Source: an uncultured Prevotella sp. (GTDB taxonomy: Bacteria > Bacteroidota > Bacteroidia > Bacteroidales > Bacteroidaceae). From it: a DNA stretch of 64,000 bases. Both the position numbers and the translations under genes were made by a program. The notes under the pieces were generated by a model that saw only the letters and a program-made list of their open reading frames with translations, did not search any database and had not been told where the DNA came from. Position 1 is the first letter of the stretch, and each line of letters begins with the position of its first letter. The stretch is taken from the NCBI GenBank assembly GCA_944320355.1, contig CALUHC010000030.1, positions 1-64,000 of the forward strand, in the 5' to 3' direction. Shown piece by piece: positions 1 through 9,300 of the stretch.

Positions 1-101
1 TCAACCTCTGCTCAGCGCTCACGGCTTATTGCTTCTTCGACAACAAGCCGGAAGCATTGCCAGTGCATATTGAAAAAACGGCACAGCTGGAGCTATTCTA
101 A
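1..101 (+). CDS. 3' end of an unidentified gene, cut by the window edge
   Basis: The frame starting at base 3 is open from the window edge to a TAA at 99-101 and gives about 32 residues ending in TAYCFFDNKPEALP and then KTAQLELF. The tail has a faint likeness to the C-terminus of DUF72 (YecE-like) proteins, but too little is present to name it. The last 75 bases of the frame, together with 26 bases after the stop, recur almost exactly at 22337-22437, which shows that this 3' end has been copied elsewhere on the chromosome. Confidence 0.45.
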   Translation, partial: NLCSALTAYCFFDNKPEALPVHIEKTAQLELF

Positions 102-127
102 AGAATTTCTTATCCCGAACTCGCGTA
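27..127 (+). repeat. 101-bp duplicated segment, copy 1
   Basis: This segment matches 22337-22437 at a constant offset of 22310, with only three differences (positions 62, 89 and 104). It spans the last 24 codons and stop of the gene at the window edge plus downstream sequence ending in ATCCCGAACTCGCGTA. The match stops sharply at both ends. Confidence 0.9.
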
Positions 128-315
128 ATTTATGTGCCACTTTGCAACGTATTGGTAAACTATAGCCACTGCCACTTTGAGTGTTTTTCGGTCATATTTG
201 CCTGTTTGCTTCGTCACATAGCCAGCTATGCTCCTCGGCAAAGGGACAACCTACTCGCCCCGGCAGTTGATAAAGTCAAAACAGCCTCTAACAAATATGG
301 GCTGATTGCGGATAT

Positions 316-1632
316 TCATTTTATTATATCAACGATTGTCTTTATGCCCTTTATAGCCTTACCACTGGTCATTGACAATACTTGACTTAGCTTCATCTGA
401 GGCACAACAGCATAAACGAAACGGTCCCTAACATCAATCTGCCCTATCTCACTTGCATTTAGCCCTGCGTTCTTGCACAAGAACCCAACAACATCCCCTT
501 TGCTTATTTTATCCTTTTTACCTTTTCCTATGTATATGGTGGCTTTGGTAGACGGCATTGGAGACGGTATTTGTTCTGGCAACGTAAACTCATCGCACTT
601 CTCTTCCACAAAATCAGGCATATACTCATCAGGTGACAACACGAAATAAGTGCATCCTGTCGCCATCCATCTTGCAGTGCGCCCTACCCTATGAATATAG
701 GACTCTTTGTTTAATGGCAGGTGGTAATGGATTATATTGTCAACCTCTGGTATGTCCAAGCCTCGCGAAGCGAGGTCAGTAGAAACAAGGATGTTGTTAC
801 TTCCGTTGCTAAACTTGAATAAAGACATCTCGCGTTCTTCCTGCTCCATCCCTCCATGCAACATACTAACACTAAATCCACGTTTGGCTAGATGGCGCGA
901 GACACGCTCAACACTATCTCGGTAATTAAGAAACACAATGCTACTCTTGCTGCCAAGTGTGCACAGCAGGTCGGCAACTGTTTGCATCTTGTCATTGGTC
1001 TTGCTTTTCAAACAGAACACAGCAACCCTCGACGATACCCCACTTATAGAATAATCGAGTTTGATCATTGAGCCCATGCTTACAAAAGAAGGAATCTGTT
1101 CGGCATCTGTCGCAGAAAACAAGAAACGCCTCATAACGCCTCCGAGACGCTTCAAGAGACGCGACATCTCACCTTGGAACCCCATCTCCACGCATTTGTC
1201 AAACTCATCTATGACAACATATTTCACTGTATATGGAGAAATATTCCCTTTGTCCAGGTGGTCATTCAGTCTACCCGGGGTGCCAAATATGACTTGGGGC
1301 TCTACATCCCTGATTATGCGGTGCTCTTCCATTGACGGTCTTCCTCCATAACAACATACTGCCTTAACGCCTGTACGTAAACTGTCCATAACCGCTGCAG
1401 ACTGCCGTGCCAATTCTCGGTTAGGCACTATAACTATTGCTTGTAAGGAATTACGGCCTTTATCCATCATGCCCAACAGAGGGAGCATATAAGCCAATGT
1501 CTTCCCAGAACCTGTTGGAGATATGACCACGACATCCTGCACAGTGTTGCTAATCTTGTCATAAGCATCCACCTGCATTTTGTTAAGACGCCCTACCCCC
1601 ACCCTTTGCAATATTTTCTGTAAATCTTCCAT
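316..1632 (-). CDS. DEAD-box-type ATP-dependent RNA helicase with DbpA-like C-terminal domain
   Basis: Cytoplasmic RNA helicase of 438 residues, expected to remodel RNA, probably in ribosome assembly. Visible motifs: Walker A SPTGSGKT (38-45), PNREL (70-74), TPGR (118-121), motif II as DEFD rather than DEAD (142-145), SAT (173-175), and HRVGRTAR in the second RecA lobe. The last 73 residues, from TIYIGKGKKDK, resemble the RNA-binding domain of DbpA/CsdA helicases, which in DbpA recognises 23S rRNA. The start is an ATG at 1632, 41 bases after the stop of the metallo-hydrolase gene, so the two are probably co-transcribed. Which paralogue it matches (DbpA or another) cannot be decided from sequence alone. 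Confidence 0.9.
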   Translation of the reverse strand: MEDLQKILQRVGVGRLNKMQVDAYDKISNTVQDVVVISPTGSGKTLAYMLPLLGMMDKGRNSLQAIVIVPNRELARQSAAVMDSLRTGVKAVCCYGGRPSMEEHRIIRDVEPQVIFGTPGRLNDHLDKGNISPYTVKYVVIDEFDKCVEMGFQGEMSRLLKRLGGVMRRFLFSATDAEQIPSFVSMGSMIKLDYSISGVSSRVAVFCLKSKTNDKMQTVADLLCTLGSKSSIVFLNYRDSVERVSRHLAKRGFSVSMLHGGMEQEEREMSLFKFSNGSNNILVSTDLASRGLDIPEVDNIIHYHLPLNKESYIHRVGRTARWMATGCTYFVLSPDEYMPDFVEEKCDEFTLPEQIPSPMPSTKATIYIGKGKKDKISKGDVVGFLCKNAGLNASEIGQIDVRDRFVYAVVPQMKLSQVLSMTSGKAIKGIKTIVDIIK

Positions 1633-1673
1633 TCTTTATACTTTTAAACAACAATGGTGTACATATACGACAT

Positions 1674-2477
1674 TCATGCCAAATCGAAGATGCCGGTTGG
1701 CAGCCTACGCTTCAGGACCTCAAGCTCTACATCTCTGCCAACCGCCACCCCTACGTCTGCCAATACCGCCTCGACTGTTTTACGAGCTAGCTCCGGATGA
1801 TTATTCTCCTCGCTAAGGTGGCATAAACATATTAACTTCAAAGAATCTGTCACATTTTCAGCAAGAAACCGGGCGCATTCCGCATTGCTTAAATGCCCCG
1901 AGGAACTTAATATCCGCTTTTTCAGATAAAGCGGATAACGACCGGCCTCCAGCATCTCTTCGTCATAATTTGCTTCTACAACAATGCACTTTGCATCAGA
2001 GACATAACCTTTCATCTCATCGGTCACACACCCAGCGTCTGTGATTATGCAGAGTGCACATCCGCTATACTCTATGCGATACCCCACATTATCACTACTG
2101 TCATGCGGAACCGCAAATGGAACGACCTTAAAAGCTCCTATAGAATACACTTGCCCCTTGACAATATTGCGCACAAGCACTCTGTCTATTTTTTTCTGCA
2201 CACAATAGTTATGCACAATGCCGTCATGAACCTTTTCAGTTGCATATACCGGCAATTTGAACTCATTAGCCAAAGAGCCAACTGACTTAACGTGATCTGC
2301 GTGGTCATGAGTAACAAGGATATTCTTTACAGAAGACAAACTAAGACCATACTCTCTGAAATATTTCTTCAGAGTTCGCAAACCAATGCCAACGTCAATG
2401 ATAATGCCATCCGTCTCAGAAAACAAATAGTAACAATTGCCACTGCTACCACTGCCAAAAGATATAAATTTCAACAT
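1674..2477 (-). CDS. YycJ/WalJ-like MBL-fold metallo-hydrolase
   Basis: Metallo-beta-lactamase-fold protein of 267 residues. The N-terminus MLKFISFGSGSSGN and the metal-binding motif THDHADH are typical of the YycJ/WalJ group, cytoplasmic proteins linked to DNA processing (5' exonuclease activity has been reported for family members). Further conserved elements are the ITDAG and SSGHLSN segments. An in-frame TTG at 2495 is possible but rejected as start because it lies inside a good -7 promoter box (2493-2500); the ATG at 2477 gives the family N-terminus. The helicase gene follows in the same direction. Confidence 0.85.
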   Translation of the reverse strand: MLKFISFGSGSSGNCYYLFSETDGIIIDVGIGLRTLKKYFREYGLSLSSVKNILVTHDHADHVKSVGSLANEFKLPVYATEKVHDGIVHNYCVQKKIDRVLVRNIVKGQVYSIGAFKVVPFAVPHDSSDNVGYRIEYSGCALCIITDAGCVTDEMKGYVSDAKCIVVEANYDEEMLEAGRYPLYLKKRILSSSGHLSNAECARFLAENVTDSLKLICLCHLSEENNHPELARKTVEAVLADVGVAVGRDVELEVLKRRLPTGIFDLA

Positions 2478-2492
2478 TTCTGCCTGTTTAAC

Positions 2493-2500
2493 CAAATATA
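2493..2500 (-). promoter_or_regulatory. -7 promoter box for the metallo-hydrolase/helicase pair
   Basis: Read on the minus strand the box is TATATTTG, matching the Bacteroidetes TAnnTTTG consensus. No clear TTTG lies about 20 nt upstream. The box implies a leader of about 10 nt before the ATG at 2477. Confidence 0.45.
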
Positions 2501-3097
2501 CCTATAGAACAAGGCCATGGCAGTTCTGCAACAGCTTATAACCATTGCTACACTTATTCCAAAACAACTTCATAATATCATGAAAGTCGTATGTCTTCCA
2601 TTACCAAAGTTCCATATTGTCCACAGAGACACTGCAAACGGATAAGAGAAAAGCTCGCTTCCTATTTTCCAGATGCAGTTTATCTTTATGCAAAAGTAAA
2701 CAAAATCCGCGTAATGGCCAAAGATTTACCTTTGGTTTATTACTGCAATGCCTTTGTGGACATAAAGTGCATTTGCCATAACTCTATTCCAACCAATAAT
2801 AAATGGTTGCACCGGACATTTTAACTCCTAACTTTCATCATTCGGTAAATAGACAATATGCACCCAAGGCAAATGGGCTTGACCACAGAATCCACATCGC
2901 CTTCAACATATCTTTCGAAATTGAAGTGCGAGGAGAAACCGTCAGCAAAGATAACCGTACCCTGCCAACGCATTTGGGTACTATTTTATCCCATGTATCA
3001 GCACTCAGATTATCAATTACAAACATCTCATAATGGACAACTTTTCCGATGCTTTGCCTTGCCGTTTTTATGGACCGGGCGTAGTTGCAGCTAGCTA
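2501..3097. other. intergenic stretch, no convincing gene
   Basis: About 600 bases between the metallo-hydrolase start and the end of the PL11 lyase gene. Short open frames exist on both strands (the longest under 80 codons) but none has a recognisable product or promoter. A six-base hairpin (CCAAAG/CTTTGG, 2718-2735) is the only structure noticed. Confidence 0.6.
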
Positions 3098-4939
3098 CTA
3101 CTCACCGAGGTAGAACGATGGCACGGGGGCTTGTGGATAGCCCATGCTGCCATGAGCTATGTAGCTACGATAAAGATGGTCTTGCATCAGAGTGATGCGA
3201 CGGTCTTGGGCTGGTATGTTAGTGCGGTATATGCGTAGCTCTCCCGGGAGTGCCGTTATTATCTCTTCGCGCCAGTCGCCGTCAATGTCGGCCACGGCGA
3301 GCTTTCCCCCCTCTATGCCTTCGGTCAGAGTTTCACCTTTCCACTTGCATACAGCAATATTGTATCTCATACGGCGCGGTCCACCCTCCTTTGTGGCTTG
3401 TGGTTTGTAGGTGAATGTCTCACGTAGCAGGTCTCCATCCCACCAAACCCAGTTGCCGCAACCTGGTATATCCTTTTGCTGTACATTTATGCGCTTGCCA
3501 TCAGCTGTCAACAGATATTTTTCTGTGCTGCCGCCCTTGCGGTCTTCGCCGGCAAAGCACTCCAAACCAGGATATTGCGGGTCAAAGTCGGCCACCATAC
3601 CACTGCCAACGTGGAATGTCGTTTGGCCAATGCTCCATTGCAGCTTGCCGGTGGCGGCATCGACTACCGACACGCCTCGGCCGTCTTCTTTCTTCGGCTC
3701 GCTCACCATGAATACCTGTAGCGGAAGGTCTTTGCGAAGGCGGCACAGATACGCCTTGTCGCTATGGCCGAGTCCAGACGACCAAAGTGCCGTACCGTCG
3801 TCGTCAAGCATACACGAACCGAGTAGAATCTCGTCGCGTCCATCACCGTCAACATCGCCAGTCACCATACTGTGCGCCCCCATGCTGCGTATTACCGGAT
3901 TTTCCTCGTCGCCATCCCATCTCCACGCACGGCGCAGCTTTCCACTTTCAAGTGTCCATGCGTCAACCACCATTAATTTGTATGTGCCGCGAGCGGCCAA
4001 CAGAAAAGGTGTCTTCCCATCCAGGTATGCTACGCCTATCTGGTTGCGGTTCTGGCGCACAAGATTCCCATAGCGGGCGTTGCGCTCAGGCCATCCTACG
4101 CGGTCTATGGCTCTGCCTGTCATGCCATCTACTATGGTTAGATATTCTTTCCCACCACAAACGCGACCGTTTCCATCTTTCACGTAGTCGTCGCCAGAGC
4201 TTTTAAAAGCCACCTCGGCGCGGCCGTCACCGTTGAAATCGAAGGCTACGAATGGTGAGTACCATACGCCTGGCTCTATGCCAGGCCCGAGGTCTATGGT
4301 CCAAAGGTGAGTGCCGTCGCTTAAGTATGCCGCTATTTTGTACGTCCTGCCTGTCTTATCGCCCGGCATTCCTGGGTCAACATTGGAGTTAGGTGTGCGC
4401 ACAATATAGTCGTAAGCCCCGTCTCCGTTCAGATCGGCTATTGCTATTTTGCCAGGGGTTTCATTGCCTTGTATTGCTATAGAGGAGTATTGCTTTAGTT
4501 TGTCAATGTCTATCGTCACAGAGCTGTGACCCAAAGAGTTTTTCGTACCATTTGGTGCGTTTACATTTTCCACGCGGTATGTAGCGTTGTTGGCTGGTTC
4601 CGGGTCTGTGAAGTCACACGTTTTGACTATCGGTCTTACTGTCAGCCTAGTGGTTTTGCCATCCGCTTCACGGTACACGTGGAATGCAGCCGCATCTCCA
4701 TCTGTTTTCAGCAATCGCCAGCTGAGGTATATCCCCTTTCCGTTAATGGCCGGAGTGGCAGTCAGTCCGCGGTCTATTGATTCTTTAACCCGTGTTTTTG
4801 CCGTTCCCTCTACTTTGGGCTTGGTCTCATGCTTGGGGTTAAGCACTTCATAATAATAATAACTCTCACGTGGATCTTGCGCATATATGGCACAGAAAGT
4901 GCCTGTTAGCAGTGTCGTAAGCAATATTTTCTTGTTCAT
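3098..4939 (-). CDS. secreted rhamnogalacturonan lyase, polysaccharide lyase family 11
   Basis: Family PL11 enzymes cleave the rhamnogalacturonan I backbone of pectin by beta-elimination. The protein has 613 residues from the ATG at 4939, which begins a signal peptide (MNKKILLTTLLTGTFCAIYA, then Q). A longer frame to 5038 adds 33 residues that would destroy the signal peptide, so it is rejected. The early RVKESIDRGLTATP and the repeated Ca-binding-like beta-propeller segments (ADLNGDGAYDY, FDFNGDGRAEVAFK, TGDVDGDGRDEILLG, VADIDGDWREEII) are typical of YesW/YesX-type lyases. It ends with a short YLGE tail and shows no sorting domain, so it is probably periplasmic or surface-released. It is transcribed away from the pectate lyase gene at 6380. 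Confidence 0.92.
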   Translation of the reverse strand: MNKKILLTTLLTGTFCAIYAQDPRESYYYYEVLNPKHETKPKVEGTAKTRVKESIDRGLTATPAINGKGIYLSWRLLKTDGDAAAFHVYREADGKTTRLTVRPIVKTCDFTDPEPANNATYRVENVNAPNGTKNSLGHSSVTIDIDKLKQYSSIAIQGNETPGKIAIADLNGDGAYDYIVRTPNSNVDPGMPGDKTGRTYKIAAYLSDGTHLWTIDLGPGIEPGVWYSPFVAFDFNGDGRAEVAFKSSGDDYVKDGNGRVCGGKEYLTIVDGMTGRAIDRVGWPERNARYGNLVRQNRNQIGVAYLDGKTPFLLAARGTYKLMVVDAWTLESGKLRRAWRWDGDEENPVIRSMGAHSMVTGDVDGDGRDEILLGSCMLDDDGTALWSSGLGHSDKAYLCRLRKDLPLQVFMVSEPKKEDGRGVSVVDAATGKLQWSIGQTTFHVGSGMVADFDPQYPGLECFAGEDRKGGSTEKYLLTADGKRINVQQKDIPGCGNWVWWDGDLLRETFTYKPQATKEGGPRRMRYNIAVCKWKGETLTEGIEGGKLAVADIDGDWREEIITALPGELRIYRTNIPAQDRRITLMQDHLYRSYIAHGSMGYPQAPVPSFYLGE

Positions 4940-5042
4940 CTTTTGTGATTTTTGGAGTCTTGTTTTGGTCAATGTCTGAAAACTGCATATACTTATGATA
5001 AACTTATGAATGCGCTTTTCATGCCATCGGCACATCATGTGC

Positions 5043-5285
5043 TGTTAATAATTTTATGTTAAAGTCCATCGAATTGACTATTCTGTCTAATTGACTGGCA
5101 ATCAGGGCATTGTGACAAGCTGTGTTTCTGCCTCTAAAACGGTCCGTATTCAGATGACAAAACGGACTGTTTTGAAGTACGAAACGAATCGTTTCGTAAG
5201 CTGAAACGACCTACACGGAAAATCAAGTCCGTGATGAGCGTTTTTGCTTGCATATCTATATGTATATGTGGTATTCGGACATCCA
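5043..5285 (+). repeat. dispersed 22-nt array element, type I, copy 1
   Basis: Left palindrome GTTAATAA..TATGTTAA near 5044-5062 (imperfect), then four array units starting at 5137, 5160, 5182 and 5204. The cores are AAACGGTCCGTAT, AAACGGACTGTTT, AAACGAATCGTTT and a decayed last unit. The right flank TGCATATCTATATGTATATG (about 5250-5270) corresponds to the right flanks of the copies at 10715, 14822, 30012 and 36525. Confidence 0.75.
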
Positions 5286-5530
5286 TACTCGTCTTAGTTA
5301 GTGCCATTACTTGGATTACTTTTTTCTGTTGCACCGATAGGTACAACCTCGTTGCTATTTGTCAGAAAGCCTACCGACTATCATTATCATAGCCATTGAC
5401 TTCAGCATATACAAAGGTAATAAATAATTTTATAACAAACCGTCGTATCGAATAAAAACGCCATTGTTTCTGCTAAAAATATTAATGAATATCCGCAAGT
5501 TGCCAAATTCGCCTGAAAAGCGTTCCTCTT

Positions 5531-5661
5531 GTCTCCTCCTTTGCCAAAGGAGGTGGCAGGGGTGGCTTGTCAAATAAGCTGATATGCAATGCATTTGACC
5601 ATTGGTTGTGACATTATTCCACAAACCACCCCCTCCCATCTTTTGCAAAAGGAGGGGAGAC
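5531..5661. repeat. GC-rich inverted repeat with 40-nt arms
   Basis: The left arm (5531-5570) begins GTCTCCTCCTTTGCCAAAGG, and the right arm (5621-5661) is its imperfect reverse complement, ending AAAAGGAGGGGAGAC. Each arm is also partly self-complementary (CTCCTTT/AAAGGAG). The arms are separated by 50 nt. It may be a REP-like or MITE-like sequence; no coding capacity is seen. Confidence 0.75.
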
Positions 5662-6271
5662 GTGCGCATTGAGTTGGCAAAATGCGGACAGTCATAAAAC
5701 ATAATGTGGCTGCTATAAAACAATTTCTACGACACCATTTTGACATTATATTTGTGGAAGTCTCGTTATATGGAATGAACGTTTAGAATTTCTGGTTTAA
5801 TACAGATCCGCCAAATAGCTTTCCTGACCTATTGGGCATCATGGCCAGAGAAAAGGCTGCAAGGAAGCGAATATTCGCCACCATGGAGTTTGCTTGTGGC
5901 ATACTTTTCTGATGAAAGAACCACGATGGAGCACTGCAAGCGATTTCCTGGCATCAAGTTTTATGAAGTCCGCAAGTCACAAAATTAGTTTGAAAGACTT
6001 TCAAATTATTAGTATGTTACATAATTTGGACAACTGAATTTTTTTGTTCCGAATTTATCAGAATTTATCAAATGTATGCCTTGCCTGTGATTTTAAGCAG
6101 TTTTTGCGATGCCCAGGCAACAATACAAGGCAAGTTTGTTGCAGGGCAGAATCAGGATACGTTTGCTTTGCTTCGCCATCATACAAAGATTGTTTGTAAA
6201 GTGTTATTGATTATTTTTTAACTTTCCAGCAGATAATGAGTATAAAATCATTGTTTGTCAGATATTTTGAT

Positions 6272-6279
6272 TAATTTTG
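6272..6279 (+). promoter_or_regulatory. possible -7 box for the pectate lyase gene
   Basis: TAATTTTG matches TAnnTTTG and lies about 100 nt before the start codon. The nearest TTTG (6254-6257) is only 14 nt upstream rather than the usual 19-21, so the upstream element is doubtful. Confidence 0.35.
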
Positions 6280-6379
6280 CAATGGTTTCATTATATGTTG
6301 AAACGATTGACAATATGCGTTGTTTTTCGTGTTTATGCTATTCCATATTAAATTATCCATTTAACTTAAAACTATATTT

Positions 6380-9300
6380 ATGAATCAAAAAATTACAGCA
6401 TTGCTATTAGGCTTGCTATTTGCAGGCGGAAATTTGTGCGCAGACGCACAGCAACTGGCATTCCCGGGAGCGCAGGGTTGGGGGCGTTTCGCCACCGGTG
6501 GCCGTGCCGGCGAGGTGTATCACGTCACCAACCTCAACGACAGCGGAACCGGCTCGCTGCGCGATGCCATCAGCCGGCCAAACCGAATCATCGTGTTCGA
6601 CGTTTCGGGAGTAATCAACATCAGCAGCCGCCTGGTCTTTGAGAACAACCTCTACGTAGCCGGACAGACGGCCCCGGGCGAGGGAATAACCGTATATGGC
6701 AACGGAGTCTCGTTCTCGGGTGCCGACAACATCATTGTGCGCTACATCCGCTTCCGCATGGGAAAGAACGGCGACTCGGGCAAAGACTGCGCCGGCATTG
6801 CCAACGGCACCGACATGATATTCGACCACTGCTCCTTCTCGTGGGGATTGGACGAGACGTTCTCCATCAACCCCGATGGCAAAGGAACAGACCCGCAGGA
6901 CATCACCATCTCCAATTGCATCATGGGGCAGGGTCTGCTTTCGCACTCGGCGGGCGGACTCATGCAGGCCGACAACATCACGCTCTACCGAAATCTGTAC
7001 TGCGACAACTCCACCCGAAACAACAAGGTGAAAGGAATGCAGCAGTATGTCAACAACATTGTATATAACTGGTCTAACGGTTGCTATCTCATGGGAGGCG
7101 ACTCGCAGGGCAGCTCGTATGTGAACGTGACCAACAACCTGTTCATCAACGGACCGTCGGGCGGTGGCAACGCCATCACCAGCGGCAACGCCGACTTCCA
7201 TATCTACGCAATAGACAACTGGCAGGACCGCAACCGCAACGGAGTTCTCGACCCCTACGAGATTCCGCGCGACGAATATACGGGCGGACCTACGTTCTCC
7301 GAAGAGCCATACGACTACCCGGAGCTTGACACCTGGCAGTCGTCCGAGCTTGTGGAGAAACTGTTGCCCGAGGTCGGAGCGTCGCTGCCGTATCGCGACA
7401 TGGTGGACTTCTACATGGTTCATCAGGTCAAGTCGTTCGGCACGGAGGGCGCACTGATTTCCACCGAGGAGCAGTTGCCAATCGGAGTGCCGTCGTCGTG
7501 GACGCTGAAGGAGTTCGAGAAGCCCGTTGACACCGATGGCGACGGCATGCCCGACGAGTGGGAGCAGGCCAACGGCACCGACCCATCGAAGGACGATGCC
7601 ATGACCATCGCCGCCAACGGCTATGCCAACATAGAGAACTACGTGAACAGCCTGACCAAGGACAACCGCCCGTTGTTCCTCCGCGTGCCGGTTCTCGTCG
7701 AGGCAGCCGAGACCACTCCGACAAGCATCACCATCGGATGGTCTGACTATACCGAGGATGAAGACGGCTTCATCATAGAGCAGAAGGACGGCGAGGGCTG
7801 GAAGGAACTGGCCCGCACGGCAGCCGATGCCGAGCAATATGCCGTAGAGGGCCTTGAGCCTGGCAGCTCATACACCTTCCGCATCTGTGCCTACAAGGGT
7901 GAAGAGCTTTCCGATTACGCCGAGCTGGAGGCCAAGACGAAGCCCGAGCCGGTGGAGATGGTGGACTGCGATACGTTCGTTGGCGATGAGAACAACTGGC
8001 TCATAGCCCCCGCCGAAGACAGCACCATCACGCTGACTGAGGCCGTGAGCAAGGAAGCCATAGTGGTCCGCACCGATGCCGACGTGCTCATCACGGGCGA
8101 AGGCTCGATCGAAGGCAGTGGCTCGCTCAACAAGACGCGCGGTGGAACGCTCACTGTGGAGACCGAGAACGGCTATACCGGCCAGACCGTGCTGCACGAT
8201 GGCGTGTTCTCTTTCAACACGCTTAAAAACGGAGGCGAACGCAGTGCCATAGGCGCATCGTTCGAGTTTGCACAGAATTGGATTTGGAATGGCGGTACGT
8301 GGAGCTATACCGGCCCGTCAACCAGCACCAACCGCAGTGCCATGCTGTATAAGGACACCGAGTTCAACATAGCCAACGACGTGACCGTGAGCATGACCGG
8401 TGGCATAGAGGGCGACGGTAACCTCGCTATCAGCGGCCAAGGCACGCTTGAACCAGCATCGGCAGACTTCTTCAAGTACAACGGAAACACTGTGCTGAAG
8501 GACGGAGCAACGCTCAATCTGACATACGTCAAGCAGCTTACTGACAAGATGGTTTATGTCGATGAGGCCGATGCAGCTCAGTCGCTTGTGCTTGCAGGTG
8601 GTAATTTCACCGTAGAGGGAGGCAATGGTTTGTACCTTACATACGCATTTCCGATAGAGGCTCTTGAAGGCACTTACTCCACTTTCTCTGTCAACAAGAA
8701 CTGTTCGATAAATTGTGACGTTACCGGCACCGGCACCATTGAGTACCGCATCCCCTACGTCCGTGAGTATGTCAAGGGCGACTGGAGCAAGTTCTACGGC
8801 ACGCTCGTGGCCAACGGAGTGGGTACGGAGAGCGATGGCAGCCAGCTGATGTTTGACAGTAGCTTCGACGGAATGCCCAATACGAAGATATATCTGAAGG
8901 GCAATGCCCGCATGGTTTGCTGGGCTACCAATGACGAACAGTACATCGGAGGCCTCAGTGGAGACAATGGCACATATCTCAGTGCGTCGTCAAAGAACAC
9001 CACGAGTGCCAAGATGATATGGCACGTGGGCGGAGCCAACACCGACGAGACGTTCAATGGAGTGATTGACAACAAGACTTCGGCTGGCAGAGATGCCAAT
9101 ACGTCCATCGTCAAAGAGGGATCCGGCATCTGGAGGCTTACCGGAGCCAATGTATATAGCGGCACTACGACCGTCAATGGCGGCTCGCTCGTAGTCAACG
9201 GCAGGAACAGCGGCACCGGTACTTACACCGTAAATGACGGTGCGACGCTTGCCGGCGAAGGCACAGTAGGCGGTGCCGTGACACTGAAGGAGGGCGCAAT

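Larger units (their letters stand above)
5040..6379. other. 1.3-kb intergenic region between the two pectin lyase genes
   Basis: Holds a type I 22-nt array element (5043-5285), a GC-rich inverted repeat (5531-5661), and from about 5700 to 6250 mostly AT-rich sequence without a credible gene. A frame open from about 5800 to 5990 has no ATG near its beginning and no recognisable product; it might be a gene remnant. GAATTTATCA occurs twice in tandem near 6053-6072. Confidence 0.6.

Noticed and set aside
5800-5990. Open frame between the pectin lyases
   Set aside because: No ATG near its beginning, no recognisable product, no promoter; at most a gene remnant.
6416-7837. 473-codon antisense frame within the pectate lyase gene
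   Set aside because: Antisense shadow of a real gene. The same holds for the long opposite-strand frames at 17405-18625, 53681-55273 and 57136-58650, which have no family features.
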